Shown in pieces: positions 1 to 6,203 of a stretch of 8,913 bases of DNA. The position numbers and the translations under genes are program-made. The DNA lies in contig CANJYI010000095.1 of assembly GCA_947478975.1 (NCBI GenBank), forward strand, positions 1 through 8,913, in the 5' to 3' direction. Under the pieces are notes generated by a model. The model was not told the origin of the DNA. It searched no databases and worked only from the letters and a program-made list of their open reading frames with translations. Origin of the DNA: Chthoniobacteraceae bacterium. Its GTDB lineage: Bacteria > Verrucomicrobiota > Verrucomicrobiia > Chthoniobacterales > Chthoniobacteraceae. Numbering within the stretch: position 1 is the first letter of the stretch; the number at the start of each line of letters is the position of its first letter.

Positions 1-113
1 AGAGGCGTGCCACAGGCCAGCGCGCGCTCGAGCAGACGGAAACCTTCGATGGCAAAAAGCCCGAGCTGCCTGCGGCCTGCCACCGAAAGCGCCCGTCGGT
101 AGTCCGCGACCAC
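1..113 (-). CDS. Partial gene, probable SpoU/TrmH-type RNA methyltransferase N-terminus
   Basis: From a GTG at 113 the minus strand reads 37 codons without a stop to the window edge, with GC-rich third positions like a real gene. The translation contains RRALSVAGRRQLGLFAIEGF (6-25) followed by RLLERALACGTP. The pattern of basic residues, then LGLFAIEG, then RLLERAL and a Gly matches the N-terminal substrate-binding segment of SpoU-family 2'-O-ribose methyltransferases, which usually reads R..G.F.vEG.rlv.eAl..G. The knotted catalytic domain would lie outside the window, so the call rests on this short segment only. There is no ATG on this strand in the first 179 bases. GTG at 113 or GTG at 83 are the possible starts, and neither has a Shine-Dalgarno site. 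A link to the operon is doubtful: an rRNA/tRNA-modifying enzyme would more likely be a housekeeping neighbour. Confidence 0.5.
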   Translation of the reverse strand, partial: MVADYRRALSVAGRRQLGLFAIEGFRLLERALACGTP

Positions 114-179
114 TCGCGGCCAAGGTGAACTGCGGTCCGTCGCTTTTTTCAGTGGGTAACCCTTTTCTGAGTAATACGT
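114..179 (-). other. Short intergenic gap after the amidohydrolase gene
   Basis: This is 66 bases between the amidohydrolase stop and the likely GTG start of the next gene. Its upstream part (about 140-179) is noticeably more AT-rich than the surrounding genes. It holds a short GGGTTACCC palindrome flanked by TCAG/CTGA, with a run of six A following on the transcribed strand. That is not a U-tract, so I see no intrinsic terminator for the operon. The AT-rich patch could hold a promoter for the left-hand gene, but I find no convincing -35/-10 pair. Confidence 0.4.
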
Positions 180-1115
180 TTATGCAAAGAATACGTGCTC
201 CGCTGTTTTGCGGAGGAGCCACTCTTTGTCTTCGGCGTTGAGGAAATCCAGCCGGTCCCGGATGAGACCGATCGAATCCGCGTAGTGGTGCCCCGGCTGC
301 ACCTGGTACGGACAGTCGCTGGCCCACATCAACCGGCGCGCGCCGTAGGCCGCGTGGAGTGTGCGAATCATGGGCGCCAGATCGGCGTAGGGCGGAGCCT
401 TCGCGCCGAGCGCGTAAAAGGCGGACGTCTTGACGAAGGTGTTCTCGAAATCGGAAAGCCGGCTGAGCTGTTCGATGTCTTCCGGGGAGACGGTGCCGCT
501 CACGCCGATGCGCGCAAAGTGGTCGAGGACCACCCGGGTCTTGGGGAATTCCTTGCACATGGCCTGGATGGCGGGCAGGGCGTCCGGATCGGCGAGGGGG
601 CAGATGGCGAGCCCTGCATCCGCCGCGTGGGTCCACATTTTTCGGACTTCCGGAGAGTTCTTCCACGCCTCGGCTAGCTCGCGGTTGGCGCGCACCCGGA
701 AGCCGCGGACCCCGCGGAGGGCGAGGGCCTTCATGTCGGAGACCACGTCCGGCTTGGTTTCGTCGACAACTGCCACGCCGCTGAAGGTGCCGGGTTCGGC
801 GGCCATGACGTCCAGCATGTAGCTGTTGTCGAACTTGTAAAAGCTCATCTGAATCAGAACGATACGCGAGACACCTTGGGAGCGGCAGTTGGCGAACAGC
901 TCCGTTGGCGTGAAACTTGTGGGGATCATGTCCTTCTCCCGGAGGAAACCGTCGGCGAGCGGATAGCGCTGGGTGTCGGGCGTCCAGACATGGACGTGGG
1001 CGTCGATGTAACCGGGGGCGGGGCGGGGAAGCGAAACGCAACCCGAAGTGGCGAGCACTGAAAGTGCGGAGGCTTGGAGGAAGGTCCGGCGGTTGATGGA
1101 GCGCGCTGTGTGCAT
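180..1115 (-). CDS. Tat-signal amidohydrolase-2 family hydrolase, possible lipoprotein
   Basis: This 311-residue protein is a TIM-barrel metal hydrolase of the amidohydrolase-2 group (COG3618-like), which includes sugar lactonases and 2-pyrone-4,6-dicarboxylate lactonase. IDAHVHVW (37-44) gives the strand-1 HxH (H40, H42), VLDHFAR (196-202) gives H199, and MWASDCPY (263-270) gives D267. The N-terminus has a twin-arginine motif (INRRTFLQ, 7-14), a hydrophobic core and TSGC (23-26), a loose lipobox with Cys26, so it is probably exported and perhaps membrane-anchored. The frame is open up to an ATG at 1307, but that would overlap the M20 gene by 152 bases and add a Ser/Pro/Arg-rich segment that is just its shadow. 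The ATG at 1115 puts the signal peptide first and leaves a 40-base gap. Expected chemistry is hydrolysis of a lactone or amide outside the cytoplasm. It is the last gene of the apparent operon. Confidence 0.88.
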   Translation of the reverse strand: MHTARSINRRTFLQASALSVLATSGCVSLPRPAPGYIDAHVHVWTPDTQRYPLADGFLREKDMIPTSFTPTELFANCRSQGVSRIVLIQMSFYKFDNSYMLDVMAAEPGTFSGVAVVDETKPDVVSDMKALALRGVRGFRVRANRELAEAWKNSPEVRKMWTHAADAGLAICPLADPDALPAIQAMCKEFPKTRVVLDHFARIGVSGTVSPEDIEQLSRLSDFENTFVKTSAFYALGAKAPPYADLAPMIRTLHAAYGARRLMWASDCPYQVQPGHHYADSIGLIRDRLDFLNAEDKEWLLRKTAEHVFFA

Positions 1116-1155
1116 GGGCTTTTGTGGGGGAGGGTGGAGCAACTGCGTGGGGGAG

Positions 1156-2292
1156 CTAGGAAAAACTGAGGATGAATTCGCGGTAGAAGGCGGCTGCCTG
1201 GGCCACCTGGTCCAGCTCGACATATTCATCCACCGAGTGGGCCTGGTCGATGCTTCCCGGGCCAAAGAGGATGGTCGGGATGCCGGCGCGCGAGAGCTTG
1301 CTTGCATCGCTGCCGAAGGGGACTCCGCAAACCTCGGAATTCAAACCGAGCGTGCGCAACACCTGCTGCGCAGTCGTGACAACAGCTGCGGCAGCAGGCG
1401 TGTCGAGGGCCTCGTCCACCAGCAGGGCCGGCGTCTCTATTTCCGCGGAAAACCCCGGATGCTCGCGGGCGAGTTTCTCGAGCAGCCTCTGGAAGCCCTC
1501 CACAACGCCCGAAGCGGCCTCCCCCGGGAGGAGCCGGCGGTCCAGTTCGATTGCGCAGTGGTCGGGCACGAGGTTGACCTGCACCCCGCCCTGGATGACG
1601 CCGACGTTGACCGTCGGAGAACCGAGCAGGGGATGGGTCACCCCGGCGAGTCGCTGGTGTTCCTCTTCGAGGGCGAGGACCAGCCGGGCCATGTGCGAGA
1701 TCGCGTTGTTTCCAAGGTGCGGCTTTGCGCTGTGGGCGGCCTTGCCGCGCGTGTGCAGGCGGAGGCGCAGAACCCCCTTGCTGGCGATGACCACGCGCAT
1801 CTCCGTCGGTTCGGCCACGATCGCGGCGTCGGCATTGAGGCCCTCGCAAAGCCTGACGACCCCCCTGTAGCTGAATTCCTCGTCCACCACGGCCGCCAAC
1901 AACACCTCGCAGGGAGGGGTGATTCCATCGGCGTGAATGGAGGCCACCGCGTGGAGCATGGCCGCCAGACCGGCCTTGTCGTCCACCGCGCCCCTGCCGT
2001 ACATGCGCCCTTCGCGCACCGCGGGTTCAAAAGGCGGGATGGTCATGCCCTTGATGGAGACCGTGTCGGTGTGTGCCTCGAGCACGAGCCGCCGCTGGGT
2101 CCGGCCCGGGAGCCGCGCCAGCAGGTTGTGGCGGCCCGGGAAAACTTCCTGCTCCGTTGTTTCAATCCCGCGTTGGCGGAAGAAACCGCGGAGCAGGGGG
2201 ATGGCGTTCGCCTCGGTGCCCCCGTCGCCGTAGGCGGGGTTGACTGTGTTGAGGCGGATCAGGTCGGCAAGGGTGTCGTTCAAGGCACTCAT
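1156..2292 (-). CDS. M20 family metallopeptidase/deacylase, ArgE/DapE type
   Basis: This 378-residue cytoplasmic protein (no signal peptide) has the complete di-zinc M20 active site. Expected ligands are H74 in EAHTDTV (72-78), D104 in GRGAVDDKAG (99-108), E139 in VVDEEFS (135-141), E161 in VAEPTE (159-164) and H352 in QAHSVDEYV (350-358); E138 is the expected catalytic base. The inserted dimerisation domain spans about 170-285 with its usual AAHSAKP (185-191). The C-terminal pattern GPGSIDQAHSVDEY is closest to acetylornithine-deacetylase-like members, so hydrolysis of an N-acyl amino acid or small peptide-like amide is the likely chemistry. A true arginine or lysine biosynthetic role is less likely, since no arg or dap genes are nearby and transport and exported-enzyme genes surround it. 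The start lies 29 bases after the PLP-enzyme stop, without a Shine-Dalgarno site. I could not assign the substrate. Confidence 0.92.
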   Translation of the reverse strand: MSALNDTLADLIRLNTVNPAYGDGGTEANAIPLLRGFFRQRGIETTEQEVFPGRHNLLARLPGRTQRRLVLEAHTDTVSIKGMTIPPFEPAVREGRMYGRGAVDDKAGLAAMLHAVASIHADGITPPCEVLLAAVVDEEFSYRGVVRLCEGLNADAAIVAEPTEMRVVIASKGVLRLRLHTRGKAAHSAKPHLGNNAISHMARLVLALEEEHQRLAGVTHPLLGSPTVNVGVIQGGVQVNLVPDHCAIELDRRLLPGEAASGVVEGFQRLLEKLAREHPGFSAEIETPALLVDEALDTPAAAAVVTTAQQVLRTLGLNSEVCGVPFGSDASKLSRAGIPTILFGPGSIDQAHSVDEYVELDQVAQAAAFYREFILSFS

Positions 2293-2321
2293 GGCAGGAG
2301 GGACGCGGTGTGATGTGGCCC

Positions 2322-3437
2322 TTAGAGCAGCTCGCCGAGGACCTCGAGGAAACGGTGGATGTCAGCCGCCGTGTTGTAGCCGTGCACCGCGATACGGATG
2401 CGCCCTGCGTTGTGCATCACGTGGATGTTCCGGCTTTCGAGTGCGGCGTGGATTTCCACACTCCGGGGGTGCGTGAAGGCGACGATGCCGGTGCCGTTCC
2501 AGCGGCAAAGCGGCTGGATGCCGAGCGCGCGGATGCCGGCCTCGGCAGCGGCCACCAGCGGGTCTGCGTGTGCGGCGATGGCGGGGATCCCGATTTGGTC
2601 GAGGTAACGCAGGGAGGCGTTGAGCGCGTAGAGTGCGACGAAGTTGGGCATGCCCACCGAGAAGCTCGCCGCGCCGGTGCGGGTGTCGGCGCGCTCGAAG
2701 CGGTCGGAGTCGAACGCGTTCTTTAAATGGAGCCACCCGCCCGCACGCGTGGTGAGGCGCTCGGCGCCCGCCGCAGGGACGCCGATGATGCAGCCGCCGT
2801 GGATGGCCAGCGTCCACTTGTGGGTGCTGGAAATGAGGATGTCCGCGTCCTGACAGTCGAGCACGACCCTCCCGATGGCCTGGGTGATGTCCGCCGAGAT
2901 GAGCGCGTTGGGGGCCAGTCGGCGCACCGTCTCCCGGAAGGTCTGCCACGCAATGCGGTGTCCGTTGTAGAAGCTGACCAGCGAGACCTGGACCAGCCGG
3001 GTGCGCTCGTTGAGCAGCGGCACAAGGTCGGCCGGATCTAGCGCGCCTTCGACCGCCTTCCAGAGCTTCAAGCGGGGCGGGTTCGCCGCGCGAAGCCAGG
3101 GCGAGACGCCCGCGGGGAAGTCGAGGTCGGTGACGACCACTTCGTCCTCCGTGCCCAGTTGCAGGGCGGTGGCCAGGAGGTTGTAGGCCTCGGAAGTGCA
3201 GGAGCAGAAGGACACCTCCGAGGGGAGGAGTCCCAGCATGCGGGCGCTGATTTCGCGGCAGGCCTCGACCTGGGCGAAGTGGCCGTCGCGTCCCAGCATG
3301 CCGCGGAGTTTGTCCTGCCAATAGGCCTCGATGGCGGCGCCCGTGCAGAGGGGCGGAATGCTTTCGGCGGCTGTGTTGAGGTAGGTCTGGTTGGTCAGGG
3401 CCGGGAAATCCCGGAGACGTGAAGCGTCGGTGAGCAT
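2322..3437 (-). CDS. Aminotransferase class V-fold PLP enzyme
   Basis: This 371-residue protein is a fold-type I PLP enzyme of aminotransferase class V. It starts with the family pattern YLNTAAESIPP (19-29). CTSEAYN (80-86) should bind the PLP phosphate, D183 in SADITQAIG (181-189) should pair with the pyridine nitrogen, and K207 in SSTHKW (203-208) should form the Schiff base. RIRIAVHGYNT (346-356) carries the substrate-carboxylate Arg (R348). Where cysteine desulfurases have their ring-stacking His, this protein reads DLDFPAG (104-110), and there is no catalytic Cys loop before the C-terminal Arg, so desulfurase activity is unlikely. It looks closer to the isopenicillin N epimerase/kynureninase-like side of the superfamily; reaction could be transamination, epimerisation or lyase. 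Only 4 bases separate it from the MFS stop, so co-translation is likely even though no Shine-Dalgarno site is seen. Confidence 0.9.
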   Translation of the reverse strand: MLTDASRLRDFPALTNQTYLNTAAESIPPLCTGAAIEAYWQDKLRGMLGRDGHFAQVEACREISARMLGLLPSEVSFCSCTSEAYNLLATALQLGTEDEVVVTDLDFPAGVSPWLRAANPPRLKLWKAVEGALDPADLVPLLNERTRLVQVSLVSFYNGHRIAWQTFRETVRRLAPNALISADITQAIGRVVLDCQDADILISSTHKWTLAIHGGCIIGVPAAGAERLTTRAGGWLHLKNAFDSDRFERADTRTGAASFSVGMPNFVALYALNASLRYLDQIGIPAIAAHADPLVAAAEAGIRALGIQPLCRWNGTGIVAFTHPRSVEIHAALESRNIHVMHNAGRIRIAVHGYNTAADIHRFLEVLGELL

Positions 3438-3441
3438 GGTG

Positions 3442-4740
3442 TTATCGGGTGGTGGACAGGGCCGGCACTTTGGATTGCGGCCAAAAAAGTTTTAGGGCGA
3501 AGACCCCCAGCCAGGGAGCCAAACCTGCCACGAGCAGCCCGGAGTCGTAGCTGTGTGTGCGGTCGACGAGCAGTCCAAAGGCGCTGTGCAGGGGGGAGGT
3601 GACGCTCCACACCCAGAGGCTCAGCAGTCCGGTAAGCTTGCCGACATGTGCTGAGGAAAGCTCTTGGACAAAACTGTAGTAGCAGGGAAACAGGGCAAGC
3701 GCGCCCGCCCCGATAAGGAGCAGCAAAATCATCAGCGGCCAGCCCTTGTCCATCCAGGGAAGCAGGACGCTCAGGGAAGTGAGCAGGCAGGCACCCGTGT
3801 AGACGGTCCGCTTGGCGCCATGGGCGGAGGCACCCCAACGGCGCACCAGCCACAGCGAAACGGCGCCCGCCAAAAGGCAGCCGATGTCCGTGGCGAGAAA
3901 GTAGATCGAATTGAAGTTAAGCGCCTCCTGCTGTTCGTAGCCGCGGCCGGTGACGAGGAACTTCATCAACCAAACCCGGTAAATATGCCAGACGGTCTGC
4001 GCGCCCATGATGAGCAGGGCCACCGCCCAGAAACGGCCGCTGACAAGGATGGCGGCAAGGCCGTCCGGCTTGTCCTGCCCGGCGGAGGTGGCAGGTGCAG
4101 CAGCGGGGGCATCGAGGTCCCTGGGCCGGAGGCATGCAAACCAGAGCACCACCCAAAGCAGCCCCACTGCGCCAACCGCCACAAAGGCATTGCGCCACGA
4201 ACCGGGCTGGTCAGTCATCAGCATTCTCAGGATTTGGGGGGTGAGCACGGCCCCAAGCGAGGCGCCGCTTTGGAGCACGCTGTTGCCCATGGTCCGGTCC
4301 TTGTCACTCAGCAGCGCAAAGGTGGTTTTGAGCGCGCAGGGCCAGTGGCCGGCCTCGAAAAAACCCAGCAGGCAACGGAAGAGAAGCAGCCCCTCAAACC
4401 CGCGCGCCCACCCCGACGCTATCCCCATGAGCGACCAGGCCAGGAGCACGGCGGGGTAGAGGTAGTAAACGCGGATGCGGTCGGCGAGAAAGCCGAACAC
4501 CAGCGAGCCGGCGGCAAATGCCCAGCCGAACCCCAATTCCAAATGGCCGTACTGCAGCTCGCTGAGCCCCAGCTCGCTAGTGACGCGGACCGAGGCGCCC
4601 GAAAGCGTCACCCGGTCCATGTAGTTGATCATCGTGGCGAGCAGGAGCAGGCCGGTGACCCACCATTTCCATGAGGACGAACGCGGGCTCTCCCGAAGGG
4701 AGGTTGCCGGGGGGGGCGTGGTTGGGTGGGGGGTGCTCAT
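3442..4740 (-). CDS. MFS transporter, anion:cation symporter (sugar-acid) type
   Basis: This 432-residue inner-membrane protein has about 12 hydrophobic helices: six between residues 27 and 204, a hydrophilic central loop at about 205-232 rich in Ala and Pro, and six more to about 420. NYMDRVTLS in helix 1 (39-47), the motif-A-like GFLADR (83-88) and FRCLLGFFEAGHWP in helix 4 (121-134) point to the ACS subfamily, which includes hexuronate and galactonate carriers. D42, R43, R122 and E129 fall at the spacing I recall for the proton-coupling and substrate-binding residues of galactonate transporter DgoT. A proton-driven organic anion importer is therefore likely; the exact substrate is unknown. 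The helix-7 stretch VWHIYRVWLMKFL (250-262) is typical of this branch. The first 25 residues are Pro/Ser-rich and no Shine-Dalgarno site precedes the ATG, so the start is moderately certain. The stop is 4 bases before the next ATG. Confidence 0.9.
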   Translation of the reverse strand: MSTPHPTTPPPATSLRESPRSSSWKWWVTGLLLLATMINYMDRVTLSGASVRVTSELGLSELQYGHLELGFGWAFAAGSLVFGFLADRIRVYYLYPAVLLAWSLMGIASGWARGFEGLLLFRCLLGFFEAGHWPCALKTTFALLSDKDRTMGNSVLQSGASLGAVLTPQILRMLMTDQPGSWRNAFVAVGAVGLLWVVLWFACLRPRDLDAPAAAPATSAGQDKPDGLAAILVSGRFWAVALLIMGAQTVWHIYRVWLMKFLVTGRGYEQQEALNFNSIYFLATDIGCLLAGAVSLWLVRRWGASAHGAKRTVYTGACLLTSLSVLLPWMDKGWPLMILLLLIGAGALALFPCYYSFVQELSSAHVGKLTGLLSLWVWSVTSPLHSAFGLLVDRTHSYDSGLLVAGLAPWLGVFALKLFWPQSKVPALSTTR

Positions 4741-4743
4741 CGA

Positions 4744-4766
4744 GGGGGCTGGGCGGGCGGGGCGGG
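4744..4766 (+). other. G-quadruplex-type motif between DUF1501 and MFS genes
   Basis: Five runs of three or more G, separated by one or two bases (4744-4748, 4751-4753, 4755-4757, 4759-4762, 4764-4766), fill most of the 35-base gap. They satisfy the usual G3+ N1-7 quadruplex pattern. The G-rich strand is the template strand for this operon, so the transcript is C-rich here. G-richness continues into the first MFS codons (4710-4734). It may only reflect GC bias; no function is shown. Confidence 0.4.
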
Positions 4767-4775
4767 CGTTCCCGC

Positions 4776-6197
4776 TCAGGCGAGGATCTCTTTTACGACG
4801 TGCCCGCTCACGTCCGTGAGCCGAAAGTCGCGGCCCGCGTAGCGATGGGTGAGCTTTTCGTGGTCGAGGCCCAGCAGGTGCAGGATGGTGGCGTGCAGAT
4901 CATGGATGTGCACCTTGTCCTCCTGCGCGAAATATCCGTAGTCGTCCGTGCTTCCGTAGGCGACGCCTTTCTTGACGCCGCCGCCGGCGAGCCACATGGA
5001 GAAGCCGTATGGGTTGTGGTCCCTGCCGTCGGTGCCCTGTGCTGTCGGGGTGCGCCCGAACTCGCCGCCCCAGATAACCAGGGTGTCCTCGAGGAGTCCG
5101 CGCTGTTTGAGGTCGGAGAGCAGGCCGGAGATGGGCTTGTCGACCTCGAGCGCGTTTTTGGTGTGGGCCTTGAACAGGTTGCCGTGCTGGTCCCACTGCA
5201 CCTCACCGTCGCTGTGGGTGACCTGCACAAAGCGCACGCCGCGCTCGAGGAAGCGTCGGGCCATGAGGCATTGGCGGCCGAAGTTGGAGGTGATGGGCTG
5301 GTCCATGCCGTACAGGCTTTTGGTGGCCTCGCTTTCCCCACTTAAATCCTGGGCCTCGGGCATGGTGCTCTGCATCCGGTAGGCCAGTTCAAACGAGTTG
5401 ATGCGCCCCTCGAGCGCGAGGTCCGGGCCGGAGAGTTCCTGGTGGCCGCGGTTGAGGCTCGCGAGAAAATCCAGTTGCTTGCGCTGGACGGCGCCGGCGG
5501 TCTGGGTGTTGACGATGTGCTGCACCAGCGCCTGGTCGGAGGGAATGCTGGCGTTGCCGATCGGGGTGCCCTGGCAGTGCGCGGGGAGGAACGCAGCGCC
5601 CCAGTTGTTGACTCCGCCGTGGGCAAAGGTCGGGCAGATGGTGATGAACCCAGGCAGGTTCTGGTTTTCAGTGCCGAGGCCGTACATCAGCCAGGAGCCC
5701 ATGCTGGGGCGCACCTGCGTGTCGCTGCCGGTGTGGAGCTTGAGGCAGGCGCCGCCGTGGGCGGTGTTGGTGCCGTGGAGGGAGCGCAGCACGCAAAGCT
5801 CGTCCACGTGTCGGGCCACGTTCGGGAACAGTTCGCTGACGGGCAGGCCGCTTTCGCCGTGCTGCTTGAAGCTCCAAGGCGATTTCAAAAGCTTGCCGGT
5901 CGCAGCGAACTGCACGCGGGGCTGTGCAAAGGGATAGGGCTTGCCGTCGTCCCGCTGGAGGAGGGGCTTGGGGTCGAACGTGTCCACGTGGCTCGGGCCG
6001 CCCTTCATGAAAAGGAAGACCACCCGTTTGGCCCGCGCTGGAAACGGCACGGTGCGGGGCGACAGAGGGTTTGTGGAGGCGGCGCGGACGGACTCCCCGG
6101 CGAGCAGGGCCTGGAGCGCAACGTAACCGAACCCGCCCGCGCTGCGTTCAAGCAGTGAGCGGCGGGACAGCGGCTGAAATGGGGGAAGGGGGTTCAT
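4776..6197 (-). CDS. DUF1501 family protein, Tat-exported
   Basis: This 473-residue protein belongs to DUF1501, a family related to the alkaline phosphatase/sulfatase superfamily fold. The N-terminus carries a twin-arginine signal (SRRSLLERSAGG at 11-22, then a hydrophobic stretch to about 33 and an Ala-rich cleavage region near 40), so a folded, probably metal-loaded protein is exported. Family motifs appear in order: FMKGGPSHVDTFDPKP (63-78), LRSLHGTNTAHG (137-148), WDQHGN (335-340), GGEFGRTP (377-384), GRDHNP (391-396) and HDLHATILHLLGLDH (432-446). The Asp and His residues in these resemble the metal ligands of phosphatase-fold enzymes. Length is normal and no motif is broken. The gene starts 6 bases after the DUF1549/DUF1553 gene with a good Shine-Dalgarno site, the usual pairing for both families. 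Substrate and reaction are unknown; a partnership with its neighbour is inferred from constant co-occurrence. Confidence 0.94.
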   Translation of the reverse strand: MNPLPPFQPLSRRSLLERSAGGFGYVALQALLAGESVRAASTNPLSPRTVPFPARAKRVVFLFMKGGPSHVDTFDPKPLLQRDDGKPYPFAQPRVQFAATGKLLKSPWSFKQHGESGLPVSELFPNVARHVDELCVLRSLHGTNTAHGGACLKLHTGSDTQVRPSMGSWLMYGLGTENQNLPGFITICPTFAHGGVNNWGAAFLPAHCQGTPIGNASIPSDQALVQHIVNTQTAGAVQRKQLDFLASLNRGHQELSGPDLALEGRINSFELAYRMQSTMPEAQDLSGESEATKSLYGMDQPITSNFGRQCLMARRFLERGVRFVQVTHSDGEVQWDQHGNLFKAHTKNALEVDKPISGLLSDLKQRGLLEDTLVIWGGEFGRTPTAQGTDGRDHNPYGFSMWLAGGGVKKGVAYGSTDDYGYFAQEDKVHIHDLHATILHLLGLDHEKLTHRYAGRDFRLTDVSGHVVKEILA

Positions 6198-6203
6198 GAA
6201 CGG

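Noticed and set aside
140..179. Possible terminator after the amidohydrolase gene
   Set aside because: The palindrome is weak and the transcript would have an A-run after it, not a U-run. On the plus strand the T-run precedes the stem.
1116..1307. Longer amidohydrolase start at 1307
   Set aside because: It would overlap the M20 gene by 152 bases and bury the Tat signal behind 64 Ser/Pro/Arg-rich residues. The ATG at 1115 fits far better.
1515..1536. Inverted repeat CCTCCC/GGGAGG in the M20 gene
   Set aside because: The stem is six base pairs with only two loop bases. It encodes conserved residues around LLPGEAA and is likely chance in GC-rich DNA.
1048..2313. Long plus-strand open frame (421 codons) antisense to the M20 gene
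   Set aside because: The minus strand encodes a complete M20 enzyme with all metal ligands. The plus-strand product has no recognisable motif and is explained by high GC at third codon positions.
3664..4674. Plus-strand open frame (336 codons) antisense to the MFS gene
   Set aside because: The translation is low-complexity, hydrophilic and lacks motifs, while the minus strand shows a clear 12-helix transporter.
5442..6158. Plus-strand open frame antisense to the DUF1501 gene
   Set aside because: It is a shadow of a well-conserved gene, with no start signal or family resemblance.
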